64,000 nucleotides of DNA. Source: Faecalibacterium sp. I4-3-84 (lineage in GTDB: Bacteria; Bacillota; Clostridia; Oscillospirales; Ruminococcaceae). Where the stretch lies: contig NZ_CP094466.1 in assembly GCF_023347255.1 (NCBI RefSeq), forward strand, positions 1,550,001 through 1,614,000. The letters are read 5' to 3'. The position numbers and the translations under genes were made by a program. This document shows, one piece after another, positions 19,871 to 28,508 of the stretch. The notes beneath the pieces were generated by a model. The model was given only the letters and a program-made list of their open reading frames with translations, had not been told where the DNA came from and made no database searches. Within the stretch, counting starts at the first letter, position 1. Each line of letters begins with the position of its first letter.

Positions 19871-21376
19871 TTATGCCTTCTGAGAAGCGGTGTGCTTCTT
19901 GGTAGCATGGATGAAGAGTGCCAGCATTGCGATTGCAAAGATGATGCCGATGGGGTATGCAACGGCAGTGTTGTAAGCGACCAGCTTGCCGTCTGCGTAA
20001 GTATTGATCATCTTGCCCAGGCACTCAGGTGCCAGCACGAAGTAGGTGCAGGACACAGCGCTCATGAAGGTAGCGGGCACAGCGGTGATCCAGTAGTTCT
20101 TCTTTTCCTTGAACAGGTACATGGATGCAGCCCACAGAACGATCATGGCCAGCGTCTGGTTGGTCCAGCTGAAGTAGCGCCAGATCACAGTGTAGTTGAT
20201 GAAGCCCAGTGCGTTGCCGATGCCCAGGAAAGCACCAACGCCCAGAACGGGGACACAGAGCTTCAGGCGGTTTGCGTAGCTGTCCTGATCGATCTTGAGC
20301 CAGTCGGCCAGAGTCAGACGAGCGGAACGGAACGCGGTATCGCCGGAGGTGATGGGGCAGATGACAACGCCGATCATTGCCAGAGCAATGCCAATGCCGC
20401 CCATGGTCTTTGCACACACGTCGTAGATGGCAGCAGACTGACCAGCAGCCAGAGCCTCGGCCAGACCAGCCATCTTGCCGTCGGTGATGGTGTACAGTGC
20501 GCAGCCGGCAGCGGCCCAGATCAGAGCGATGACGCCCTCGCAGACCATTGCGCCGTAGAACACGAAGTGGCCCTGCTTCTCACTCTTCATGCAGCGAGCC
20601 ATCAGAGGCGACTGGGTGGAGTGGAAGCCGGAGATAGCGCCGCAGGCAACGGTGATGAACATGAAGCTCCAGATAGGAGTGCCCGACGGATGCATGTTGC
20701 CGAAGTTTGCCCAGATCTCGGGGATGGTGTAGGCGGGGTTGGTAAAGATGCCGAAGATAACGCCCACAGCCATGATGATCAGGCAGATGCCGAACACGGG
20801 GTAGATCTTACCGATGATGGCATCAATGGAAATAAAGGTTGCGATGAAGTAGTACACCAGAATGATGATCAGCCAGAACAGGGTGGTGGTCAGCAGACCG
20901 GACATGCCGCTGTTCTTGCACAGGGTAACGATCAGGCCTGCGGGGCCCACTGCGAACACGGTACCAACCATGATCAGCAGCACAACAGAGAACACACGCA
21001 TGATGTTCTGCATGACAGGTCCGAGGTATCTGCCGGTGACTTCAGCGATGGATGCGCCATCGTTGCGCTCACTCATCATACCGGAGAAGTAGTCATGCAC
21101 ACCACCTGCAAAGATGGTGCCGAAGGTGATCCACAGGAACACCACAGGACCCCACAGAGCACCCTGCAGTGCACCAAAGATGGGGCCCAGACCTGCAATG
21201 TTCAGCAGCTGGACGAGGAACAGCTTCCACTGGGGCATCACAACGTAGTCAACGCCGTCGTTGATGCGCACAGCAGGAGTTTCGCGGTCGTCCGGTCCGA
21301 ACGTGTTGTCAACGATCTTGCCATAGACAAAGTAGCCGATGATCAAGAGCGCCAGACAGAGTAAGAAACTAATCAT
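19871..21376 (-). CDS. cstA: CstA-family carbon starvation transporter, copy 1
   Basis: A 501-residue polytopic membrane protein of the CstA/BtsT family, which imports pyruvate or peptides. Recognisable are the N-terminal GYFVYGKIVDNTFGPDDRETP, the NIAGLGPIFGALQG loop and the SGFHSTQSPLMARC segment. It has the single-module form common in gut Firmicutes and lacks the long C-terminal extension of the E. coli protein. It is nearly identical in most stretches to the adjacent gene at 21806-23305, with differences concentrated near residues 290-320 and the C-terminus. GGAGG lies ahead of the ATG. Confidence 0.92.
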   Translation of the reverse strand: MISFLLCLALLIIGYFVYGKIVDNTFGPDDRETPAVRINDGVDYVVMPQWKLFLVQLLNIAGLGPIFGALQGALWGPVVFLWITFGTIFAGGVHDYFSGMMSERNDGASIAEVTGRYLGPVMQNIMRVFSVVLLIMVGTVFAVGPAGLIVTLCKNSGMSGLLTTTLFWLIIILVYYFIATFISIDAIIGKIYPVFGICLIIMAVGVIFGIFTNPAYTIPEIWANFGNMHPSGTPIWSFMFITVACGAISGFHSTQSPLMARCMKSEKQGHFVFYGAMVCEGVIALIWAAAGCALYTITDGKMAGLAEALAAGQSAAIYDVCAKTMGGIGIALAMIGVVICPITSGDTAFRSARLTLADWLKIDQDSYANRLKLCVPVLGVGAFLGIGNALGFINYTVIWRYFSWTNQTLAMIVLWAASMYLFKEKKNYWITAVPATFMSAVSCTYFVLAPECLGKMINTYADGKLVAYNTAVAYPIGIIFAIAMLALFIHATKKHTASQKA

Positions 21377-21530
21377 ACCAGAAACCTCCTTTTTGATTCA
21401 AACCACAGCCAGCATTTTGCGTGCCCAGCTGCGGCTCTGACCAATCTCTGGCTTCATGTTAACACTTTTTTCATAAAGCAGTTAATATTTTTCTGGTATG
21501 GTTCCCATATCAAAAAGTATATGGCAAGAT
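21377..21530 (-). promoter_or_regulatory. Upstream region of cstA copy 1
   Basis: Features shared with the leader of copy 2 are, on the minus strand: TTTTTGATATGG, CATACCAGAA, an ATATTA element, TTATGAAAAA, the palindromic TGTTAACA and an identical GGAGGTTTCTGGTATG start. A TTGATA / ATATTA promoter is likely, and the palindrome is a candidate operator. Confidence 0.5.
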
Positions 21531-21726
21531 GCTTCCGCGGAATACCTGCAAAGAATTTTTATCGCGTTCACGACAAATTTTCTTAATTCCCCGGCAAAGA
21601 CCTTTCCCGGAACCGGTCAAAGCCGCTGCTGCCAAACTTTCTGGCCTGCTTTTGTGCAAGTTGCTCAATCGTTTTCAATTTTCTCCGCAAATCGTGATTT
21701 CTTTGCCTGAAACGCCGCAAAATACA

Positions 21727-21766
21727 AGGCACCCTCCGCCGAGCCATTTCAGCGGAGGGTGCCTTA
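21727..21766 (-). terminator. Terminator of the second cstA
   Basis: AAGGCACCCTCCGC pairs with GCGGAGGGTGCCTT, with a U-rich tail on the minus strand. The remaining bases to 21530 show no gene. Confidence 0.8.
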
Positions 21767-21805
21767 TTCAGCAGATCATTTGTATATATCTTTGTATATA
21801 TCGTG

Positions 21806-23305
21806 TCATGCCTTCTGGGCTGCCTTCTTCGTTGCGTGGAGGAAGACTGCCAGCATTGCAATGGCAAAGATGATGCCGATGGGGTATGCAACGGCGGTGT
21901 TGTAGATGGTTGCGCCTTCTGCGGTCTTGGCGTTCAGCAGGCCGCCCAGACATTCGGGAGCCAGAATGAAGTAGGTGGAAGAGACCGCGCTCATGAAGGT
22001 AGCGGGCACAGCGGTGATCCAGTAGTTCTTCTTCTCCTTGAACAGGTACATGGATGCAGCCCACAGAACGATCATGGCCAGCGTCTGGTTGGTCCAGCTG
22101 AAGTAGCGCCAGATGACCGTGTAGTTGATGAAGCCCAGCGCGTTGCCGATGCCAAGGAAAGCGCCCACGCCCAGAACCGGGATGCAGAGCTTCAGGCGGT
22201 TTGCGTAGCCGTCCTGATCGATCTTGAACCAGTCGGCCAGAGTCAGACGGGCGGAACGGAATGCGGTATCGCCGGAGGTGATGGGGCACACCACAACGCC
22301 GACCATTGCCAGTGCGATGCCCACGCCGCCCATGGTCTTGGAGCAGACATCATAAATGGCCTTGGACTGGCCCATGGCCAGTGCTTCGGCCAGACCGGTG
22401 TTCAGGCCGCCGGTCACCTCGTACAGGCTGCAGCCAGCAGCGGCCCAGATCAGAGCGATAACGCCCTCACAGACCATTGCGCCGTAGAACACGAAGTGGC
22501 CCTGCTTTTCACTCTTCATGCAGCGGGCCATCAGAGGCGACTGGGTGGAGTGGAAGCCGGAGATAGCACCGCAGGCCACCGTGATGAACATGAAGCTCCA
22601 GATGGGGGTTCCCGACGGATGCATGCTGCCGAAGTGATCCCAGATCTCCGGGATGGTGTAGGCAGGATTGGTGAAGATGCCGAAGATGACGCCGATGGCC
22701 ATGATGATCAGGCAGATACCGAAGATGGGGTAGATCTTGCCAATGACGGCATCAATGGAGATAAAGGTTGCAATAAAGTAGTACACCAGAATGATGATGA
22801 GCCAGAACAGCAGCGAGGTGAGCACGCCGGAAGCGCCGCTCTGACTGCACAGCTCCACGATCAGGCCAGCGGGACCCACCGCGAACACGGTGCCCACCAT
22901 GATGAGCAGCACCACCGAGAACACGCGCATGACGTTCTGCATCACAGGGCCTAAGTACTTGCCGGTAATCTCGGCGATGGAAGCGCCGTCGTTGCGCTCG
23001 CTCATCATGCCGGAGAAGTAGTCGTGCACGCCGCCTGCAAAGATGGTGCCGAAGGTGATCCACAAAAAGACCACCGGGCCCCACAATGCGCCCTGCATGG
23101 CACCAAAGATGGGGCCAAGGCCGGCGATGTTCAGCAGCTGAACGAGGAACAGCTTCCACTGGGGCATCACAACGTAGTCCACGCCGTCATTGATGCGCAC
23201 AGCAGGCGTTTCGCGGTCGTCCGGGCCGAAGGTGTTGTCCACGATCTTACCATAGACAAAGTAGCCCACGATCAGGATCGCCAGACAGAGTAAGAAACTG
23301 ATCAT
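21806..23305 (-). CDS. cstA: CstA-family carbon starvation transporter, copy 2
   Basis: A 499-residue paralogue of the preceding gene in the same orientation, with the same transporter motifs and the same ribosome-binding site, so the pair is a tandem duplication. The start at 23305 (MISFLLCLAILIVG) matches copy 1; an in-frame upstream ATG at 23368 lies before the Shine-Dalgarno sequence and is rejected. The most visible divergence is around EVTGGLNTGLAEALAMGQS and the C-terminal tail. Each copy has its own promoter-like region and terminator, so the two can be regulated separately. Confidence 0.92.
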   Translation of the reverse strand: MISFLLCLAILIVGYFVYGKIVDNTFGPDDRETPAVRINDGVDYVVMPQWKLFLVQLLNIAGLGPIFGAMQGALWGPVVFLWITFGTIFAGGVHDYFSGMMSERNDGASIAEITGKYLGPVMQNVMRVFSVVLLIMVGTVFAVGPAGLIVELCSQSGASGVLTSLLFWLIIILVYYFIATFISIDAVIGKIYPIFGICLIIMAIGVIFGIFTNPAYTIPEIWDHFGSMHPSGTPIWSFMFITVACGAISGFHSTQSPLMARCMKSEKQGHFVFYGAMVCEGVIALIWAAAGCSLYEVTGGLNTGLAEALAMGQSKAIYDVCSKTMGGVGIALAMVGVVVCPITSGDTAFRSARLTLADWFKIDQDGYANRLKLCIPVLGVGAFLGIGNALGFINYTVIWRYFSWTNQTLAMIVLWAASMYLFKEKKNYWITAVPATFMSAVSSTYFILAPECLGGLLNAKTAEGATIYNTAVAYPIGIIFAIAMLAVFLHATKKAAQKA

Positions 23306-23455
23306 ACCAGAAACCTCCTTTTTCTTTGTGCCGGAATTATGGAAGCATTTTCCATATTTTCCATTCATCCCGGCCAGCTTTCTGGGTCTATGTTAACATA
23401 TTTTTCATAAAAGTGATAATATGCTTCTGGTATGGGGGCATATCAAAGACCATAT
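23306..23455 (-). promoter_or_regulatory. Upstream region of cstA copy 2
   Basis: It carries the same ordered elements as the copy 1 leader: TTTGATATG, CATACCAGAAG, ATATTAT, TTATGAAAAA and TGTTAACA. Sequence between the elements has diverged, so their retention suggests function. Confidence 0.5.
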
Positions 23456-23506
23456 AGCCGCAAAGTTTTTTAGCCGATGTTTCGTCTCTTTTTTGCTCGA
23501 TTTATC

Positions 23507-23547
23507 AGCAAAAAGACAGCCGCAGCGCATAAAGCGCTGCGGCTGTC
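23507..23547 (-). terminator. Terminator of the LysR gene
   Basis: Perfect arms GACAGCCGCAGCGC / GCGCTGCGGCTGTC, followed by a U-run on the minus strand. Confidence 0.85.
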
Positions 23548-23617
23548 GGCCAAATTCCTTTGCTTTCCGGTTTTTCCTCATTCCGATGTTTTGCCAGTTC
23601 TTAACCGGTTTCGGCGG

Positions 23618-24535
23618 TCATTTCACGGTCAGCGCCGCCTGCTTGTGCAGCAGCTGCACAAAGGTCTGCTCTTCCGGGCGCAGGGTCCCCCTGTCCGGAT
23701 AGACCAGAACATCCTTCATGCGCTGGCGCTGGGCCGGGCATTTCCTGAGCACCAGATGGTATTGTTCCAGCGCCCGCTTTGGCATGGGCGAAGCCCACAT
23801 ATAGGCATTGGGCAGGTTCTGCAGGATGGAAAACTGGCTGCACCGCTCATACACATGGATGCGGCGGTTCGGGTTCGTATGCCAGCGCAGGCCGCTGTCC
23901 TCACCGCCGGGCAGCTGGAAATCACCGTGCAGGACTTCCATATAGCTGTTCAGCTGGATGATGTCGGTCACTTCGCACTTTGCCAGCGGGCCTTCGCGGT
24001 TGGTCAGCAGCCGGTATTCAAACTCCATCACCGGCTCCCGGTGCAGGCCGTGACGGTCGCAGTAGCGGCGGTAATAATCCTCATCCTCCTCCGCGTAGCG
24101 CAGCAGGGCCAGATGATAGCCCCGCCGCAGTACATGGTCCAGCGCTTCCATGGTGCCGGATTCCCGGATATGCACCCGCAGCTGCTGGCTGTCTGCCATC
24201 TGCTGCAAAAAATCCACCGTCGCGTAGGAAGCGTAGGTGGCGTGGGGCAGCACCACCCGCAGCTCCGCACAGCTGCTCTGCCGGCTGCGGGCATCCAGAT
24301 CCAGCCGGTCCACCTCGTCCAGCACCCGCTCTGCCTGCCGGATAAAATGCCGTCCCTGTTCGGTGGGGATCATGCCGGTGGACGAGCGCTCAAAGATGCG
24401 GATGCCGTATTCCTCTTCCAGATTCTTGAGTGCCTTGCTCACATTGGGCTGGGCCGCATACAGCTGCTTTGCCGCCGCGCTCACCGAACCCCACTTGCGG
24501 ATGGCCACCAGATAACGCAGTTCCGTAATATTCAT
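23618..24535 (-). CDS. LysR-family transcriptional regulator
   Basis: The 305-residue regulator has an N-terminal winged HTH at residues 1-62 (MNITELRYLVAIRKWGSVSAAAKQL is its beginning, then AAQPNVSKALKNLEEE). A two-lobed effector-binding domain follows. It is transcribed in the same direction as the cstA pair and ends before their promoter, so it could control them, though LysR regulators more often act on divergent neighbours, here the 71-residue gene and panE. The start at 24535 follows an AGGGGGG ribosome-binding site. The inducer cannot be predicted. Confidence 0.88.
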   Translation of the reverse strand: MNITELRYLVAIRKWGSVSAAAKQLYAAQPNVSKALKNLEEEYGIRIFERSSTGMIPTEQGRHFIRQAERVLDEVDRLDLDARSRQSSCAELRVVLPHATYASYATVDFLQQMADSQQLRVHIRESGTMEALDHVLRRGYHLALLRYAEEDEDYYRRYCDRHGLHREPVMEFEYRLLTNREGPLAKCEVTDIIQLNSYMEVLHGDFQLPGGEDSGLRWHTNPNRRIHVYERCSQFSILQNLPNAYMWASPMPKRALEQYHLVLRKCPAQRQRMKDVLVYPDRGTLRPEEQTFVQLLHKQAALTVK

Positions 24536-24608
24536 GTGACTGCCCCCCTGTTCCAAAAATCATTCCTATTTTATCAAGCCGGGCGGCCGGCTGTCAAGCC
24601 AAATGCGG

Positions 24609-24637
24609 TTGACGCGCCCCGCGCAGAGCTTTATAAT
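24609..24637 (+). promoter_or_regulatory. Promoter of the small protein-panE-phosphatase operon
   Basis: TTGACG, 17 bases, TATAAT; the start codon of the first gene is 37 bases downstream. Confidence 0.8.
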
Positions 24638-24673
24638 AAAAATGCTGTATTTACAAAAAGGAGTTTAGCTGCT

Positions 24674-24889
24674 ATGGAGACTACCTACCGCGTTCTGCGC
24701 ATTGAAGAGCAGATGTATGGCTGCGAGGAGCTGCCCGCCGGTCAGCCGGTGCTGTGCGATGTCACGCTGGCCGATCCCGCCGGGGAGCGGCGCACCTTGC
24801 CCTACCCGGACAAAGAGCTCACCCGCCTAGGCATCGACGAGGGCAGCACGGTCGTCCTGACCGCAGACGGAACGCTGAAAAAGGCATAA
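24674..24889 (+). CDS. 71-residue conserved-looking protein of unknown function
   Basis: A small acidic protein (METTYRVLRIEEQMYGCEEL at the start), predicted mostly beta, ending KKA. No family is recognised. It is supported as a gene by a consensus promoter, by AAAAAGGAG about 10 bases upstream of the ATG, and by its position 16 bases before panE in the same operon. It could be an accessory or regulatory subunit; there is no sequence evidence for a specific role. Confidence 0.6.
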   Translation: METTYRVLRIEEQMYGCEELPAGQPVLCDVTLADPAGERRTLPYPDKELTRLGIDEGSTVVLTADGTLKKA

Positions 24890-24905
24890 AACACAGGAGG
24901 AACAC

Positions 24906-25808
24906 ATGAAAAAGATCAAAACCTCTGCCCTGATCGGTCTGGGCGCACTGGGCATCCTGTTCGGCCGCAAAATGCCCGGCGTGCAGGTCATCGCCGATGA
25001 GGACCGCATTGCCCGCTACTCTGCCGAACCGGTCGTCTGCAACGGCGAAGAATGCAAGTTCTCTTATGTCACCCCCGCCGAGGGCAGGCCGGTAGACCTG
25101 CTTCTGGTGGCCGTCAAGGCTACGGTGCTGGAACAGGCCATTCAGGACATTGCAAAGTTCATTGGCCCGGACACCGTGATCCTCAGCGTGCTGAACGGCA
25201 TCACCAGCGAGGAGCACATTGACGCAGCCTATCCCGGCCACACCCTGTGGAGCGTTGCCATCGGCATGGATGCCACCCGCACCGGGCGCACGCTGGTGTT
25301 CAATCAGGCGGGCAAGATCCAGTTCGGTGAGCGCAGCGGCGAGATGACCGACCGTGTGCAGGCCGTGGCCGACTATCTGGACGAGTGCGGCATTGCCAAC
25401 GAGCCCTGTGGGGATATCCTTTACAAGCAGTGGAACAAGCTGATGGTGAATGACGGCCTGAATCAGGCCGCAGCCGCCTTTGACCAGCCCTACGGCGGCC
25501 TGCGCCAGCCCGGCGAAGCACAGGACATGATGCGCGCGGCCATGCAGGAGGTCATCCGGCTGGCGAACCTTGAGGGCGTGCCCCTGCCGCCGGACAACGA
25601 TGTGCAGTTCATCGATGCCATGATGCCCACCTTTAACCCCGAGGGCATGCCCAGCATGCGGCAGGATGTGCTGGCAAAGCGCCCCACCGAGGTGGAGGAG
25701 TTTGCCGGTGTGGTGCGCCAGCGGGCCAAGAAGTACGGGATGCCCACCCCTGCCAACGACTTTTTCTACACCCGCATCCGCGAGATCGAGGCGGGATACG
25801 ACCAGTAA
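24906..25808 (+). CDS. panE: 2-dehydropantoate 2-reductase (ketopantoate reductase) family
   Basis: The 300-residue NADPH-dependent reductase would convert ketopantoate to pantoate in pantothenate/CoA synthesis. The Rossmann segment ALIGLGALGILFG opens the protein. A VAVKATVLEQAI strand-helix, the LNGITSEE loop and the catalytic-lysine region LYKQWNKLMVNDGLNQA follow, with the C-terminal helical domain complete. Its second gene position in an operon with a 71-residue protein and a histidine phosphatase is unusual for panE. Members of this family also act on other 2-oxoacids, so the exact substrate is probable rather than certain. Confidence 0.85.
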   Translation: MKKIKTSALIGLGALGILFGRKMPGVQVIADEDRIARYSAEPVVCNGEECKFSYVTPAEGRPVDLLLVAVKATVLEQAIQDIAKFIGPDTVILSVLNGITSEEHIDAAYPGHTLWSVAIGMDATRTGRTLVFNQAGKIQFGERSGEMTDRVQAVADYLDECGIANEPCGDILYKQWNKLMVNDGLNQAAAAFDQPYGGLRQPGEAQDMMRAAMQEVIRLANLEGVPLPPDNDVQFIDAMMPTFNPEGMPSMRQDVLAKRPTEVEEFAGVVRQRAKKYGMPTPANDFFYTRIREIEAGYDQ

Positions 25809-25818
25809 GGAGCCACCC

Positions 25819-26358
25819 ATGCATACGCTTTATTTCACCCGCCACGGAGAGACCGTCTGGAACGTTGAAAACAAGATCTGCGGCATGACCGACAGCCCCC
25901 TCACCGAGCGGGGCCGCCAGCAGGCCCGGAAGCTGGGCGAAGCCGTCAAAGCCAGCGGGGTGCACATCGATGAGATCCTGTACTCTCCCCTGTCCCGCGC
26001 CGCCGACACGGCCATGGCCATTGCCGAGGCCACCGGCCTGCCCGCCCGGTGTGAGCCGCGCCTGCGGGAGCAGTGCTTTGGCAAATACGAGGGCACGCCC
26101 CGCAACGGCGGCGAGTTCCGCGTTTCCAAGACCCACTTCGCCGACCGCTACGACGGCGGCGAGAGCATGATGCAGCTGGCCCAGCGCATCTATAACCTGC
26201 TGGACGAGCTGAAGGCCGACACCGGCAAAACCTATCTGCTGGTAGCCCATAACGGCATCGCCCGGGTGGTGCAGTCCTATTTCTACGACATGACCAACGA
26301 GGAATACGCAGCTGCGGGCATCAGAAACTGCGAACTGGTGGAATACCATTTTGAGTGA
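25819..26358 (+). CDS. Histidine phosphatase family protein
   Basis: A 179-residue phosphoglycerate-mutase-like phosphatase. The phosphohistidine motif is FTRHGETVWN at residues 6-15, the second catalytic region is LYSPLSRAADTA, and the second histidine lies in LLVAHNGIARV. Its size and lack of insertions fit broad-specificity phosphatases (CobC/GpmB type) rather than glycolytic mutase. The start at 25819 is 11 bases after panE, with AAGGAG in between, so it is the third gene of the operon. Confidence 0.88.
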   Translation: MHTLYFTRHGETVWNVENKICGMTDSPLTERGRQQARKLGEAVKASGVHIDEILYSPLSRAADTAMAIAEATGLPARCEPRLREQCFGKYEGTPRNGGEFRVSKTHFADRYDGGESMMQLAQRIYNLLDELKADTGKTYLLVAHNGIARVVQSYFYDMTNEEYAAAGIRNCELVEYHFE

Positions 26359-26394
26359 TGCCCACAGCAAGCGAACGGTTTAAAACGGCTCCGC

Positions 26395-26690
26395 GTGCGC
26401 TGCGCCATAAACAGCGGAAATATTATTTTTATAATTTGCAGTTCCGAAACGACTGCGGTCGTTTCGGAACTGCTTTTTCACCGATCGGGCCGTACCGGTC
26501 AAATGCATCTTTTCCGCTGCGCGACGGCCGCAGGCCGACAGCGGCAAGATGCCGTTTATCTCCACGACCTTCCCCGTGAAAAGTGAAAGCCAGAAAATCC
26601 GCAGATTTTCTGGCTTTCTTTCTATAAAAAATAATTTTTCCTCTGATATTGCAACGGCGACGACTGCGGCCTGCGGCCGAAGCAGGGAGG
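26395..26690. repeat. Two head-to-head copies of a dispersed palindromic element (family R1)
   Basis: Left copy: CAGCGGAAATATTATTTTT, then a hairpin CAGTTCCGAAACGAC/GTCGTTTCGGAACTG, then CTTTTTCACCG. Right copy in reverse: TTTTCACGGGGAAGGTCGT, then a different hairpin (AAAGCCAGAAAATC and its complement), ending GCAATATCAGAGGAAAAATT. They meet at GCATCTT/AAGATGC arms around 26503-26553. Further copies are at 48090 and 52080. No gene lies in 26359-26796. Confidence 0.75.
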
Positions 26691-26745
26691 AGCTGTTGGG
26701 GCCGTGGCCAGCAGGATGCAAGGCCCGCTCAAGGGCCGTAGTAGC
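26680..26745 (+). repeat. Dispersed repeat R3, copy 1
   Basis: The string GCAGGGAGGAGCTGTTGGGG followed by GGCCAGCA recurs with few changes at about 62957-63010. Confidence 0.65.
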
Positions 26746-26796
26746 CGCTGGGTGCCACAACTCGTCCAGAGCGAAGCGGAGACAATTTTAAATCTG

Positions 26797-28503
26797 TCAG
26801 CCTTTATACAGCCCAAACAGCTTGAGCAGCTTCTGCCAGAAGGTCAGGGTCACAGCCACCGGTTCCGGCTGGGCTGTCGGGGCTGGGGCTGTGATGGCAG
26901 TGGTCTGCAGCGCAAACTGCACCGCGCTCACCTCGGTGTTCTCTGCCGAGGTGAAGCTCTGCACCTCCCCGCCGCCGGAAAAACTGTTCAGCAGGCCGTC
27001 CAGCTGGGCACCCATGTCGATATCGAAAACGCTGCTGCGCAGCTCGCCGGTGCCGCCGGTCAGCTGTGCAGCACCCTCCGCCAGTTGCGCAACACCCGCC
27101 TTCAGCTGGGCTACACCGTCGGTGTAGGCGTTCAGGCCGTCGTCCAGCTGGACGTACTGGGCGGCAAGCTGGTTCACGCCGTCGGTGAGCACCGAGAGAT
27201 TGCCCAGCATCCCAGTCAGCACACCGGCCAGCTGACGCACCCCGGCATCAAACTCGCCGTAGCTGCCGTTCAGGGTGCTGCTGCCCTCGTGCAGCTGGGC
27301 AATTCCGCCGTTCACGGTGTCGAGATAGGTCTGCATGGCATCGATGTTGGCGGTGGAGCCCTGCAAAAGCAGGATCACATCCTTGAGCTGCGGCATCATC
27401 CACACCATGCCCTGCAGCTGCTGGATGGCCTTGGCATTGCCATCCTTTACCACGTCAAGGTCAAGGCCGTTCTCTTTGAGGATGGCCTTGTAGGCTTCAA
27501 AGCTCACCTGCTGCTCCAGCTGTGCCGCGCCCTCATCCAGCCGGGCAATGCCGTCCCGGATCTGGGTGGAGGCATCCAGCAGGGTGTTCAGCTCGTCGGT
27601 GGAGGCAGAGATGCCGTTCAGCGCGGTCTGCATCTGGGTGAGGGCCCCACGCACCCGGGCTGAGCCGCCGGTCAAGGCACCGGAATTGCCGTTCAGGGTG
27701 TCGATGCCCGCCTGCACCTGCGCAATGCCGTCTGCCAGCGCGTTGGCACCATCGTCCAGCTGCGCGGAGCCGCTCTGCAGCTGTTCCAGCATCCCGGTCA
27801 GGTCCATATCCCCGAGGTCGAGGTTCAGGTTCAGCCGCACGCCGTTCAGGGAAACGGCATCCATGGCAAAATCCGTCACATCGGCGGTGACGGTCACATC
27901 GCTGTCCGCGCCCGGCAGCAGGATGTAGGAAAGCTGCTTTTTGCTGCCCACATTCGCCACCGTAGCGCCCGGCGCGCTGATGTTCCGGGCAAGGCCGGTA
28001 TCCAGACTCATGGTCACCTGCAGCGCGTAGTCGTCAAAAAAGCTGCCGGTGCAGTCTGGGTTGCGGCTCACCTGCAGCCGGATGGAAAGGGCACCGCTTT
28101 TGCCGCCCAGCTCGTCGGGGCTGATTTCTGCCCCGTCCAGCGTATAGGTCAGCTTTACCACCCATGGCAGGGCCGTGGCGGCGTCCATGGTGCCCTCATA
28201 ATAGAGCTTGCCGTCCTCGGTCACATGCACTGTGACCGTATCGCCGCTCTGCTCCACGGCATCGCTCGTGGTCATGTTGCGCACGGCAGTGTAGCTGCCG
28301 TGGTCCGCAACGGTGTCCCCCGCCTGCACGGAAAAGCTGTTCACGGCGTACACGCCGGTCACAGCACCGGAGGCCGTCAGGTTTGCATAAATGACCTCTT
28401 CCTTGGCAGCGGAGGCTGCTGCAAAAGCCGGCAGACTGCTGCCCGCCAGCAGGCAGCCTGCCAGCGCCAGCGCCGACACCCGGCGCACAAATCGATGTTT
28501 CAT
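26797..28503 (-). CDS. Secreted coiled-coil protein, partner of the MMPL exporter
   Basis: A 568-residue protein with a Sec signal peptide (about 1-29, AxA site PAFAA). An approximately 200-residue beta-rich N-terminal domain follows, then from about 235 to 470 a long array of heptads of the type A-Q-L-x-x-G-x-x-x-L (AQLDDGANALADGIAQVQAG), a coiled-coil or helical stalk. It ends with a short hydrophobic/basic tail (LTFWQKLLKLFGLYKG). The same repeat type occurs in YhgE/Pip proteins linked to MmpL exporters. It starts 5 bases after the MMPL stop and is presumably an extracytoplasmic subunit of that pump. Confidence 0.75.
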   Translation of the reverse strand: MKHRFVRRVSALALAGCLLAGSSLPAFAAASAAKEEVIYANLTASGAVTGVYAVNSFSVQAGDTVADHGSYTAVRNMTTSDAVEQSGDTVTVHVTEDGKLYYEGTMDAATALPWVVKLTYTLDGAEISPDELGGKSGALSIRLQVSRNPDCTGSFFDDYALQVTMSLDTGLARNISAPGATVANVGSKKQLSYILLPGADSDVTVTADVTDFAMDAVSLNGVRLNLNLDLGDMDLTGMLEQLQSGSAQLDDGANALADGIAQVQAGIDTLNGNSGALTGGSARVRGALTQMQTALNGISASTDELNTLLDASTQIRDGIARLDEGAAQLEQQVSFEAYKAILKENGLDLDVVKDGNAKAIQQLQGMVWMMPQLKDVILLLQGSTANIDAMQTYLDTVNGGIAQLHEGSSTLNGSYGEFDAGVRQLAGVLTGMLGNLSVLTDGVNQLAAQYVQLDDGLNAYTDGVAQLKAGVAQLAEGAAQLTGGTGELRSSVFDIDMGAQLDGLLNSFSGGGEVQSFTSAENTEVSAVQFALQTTAITAPAPTAQPEPVAVTLTFWQKLLKLFGLYKG

Positions 28504-28508
28504 CTCGG

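Noticed and set aside
19769-22954. Long plus-strand frames opposite the cstA pair
   Set aside because: Asp/His/Gly-rich translations mirror the transporter codons; no start signals.
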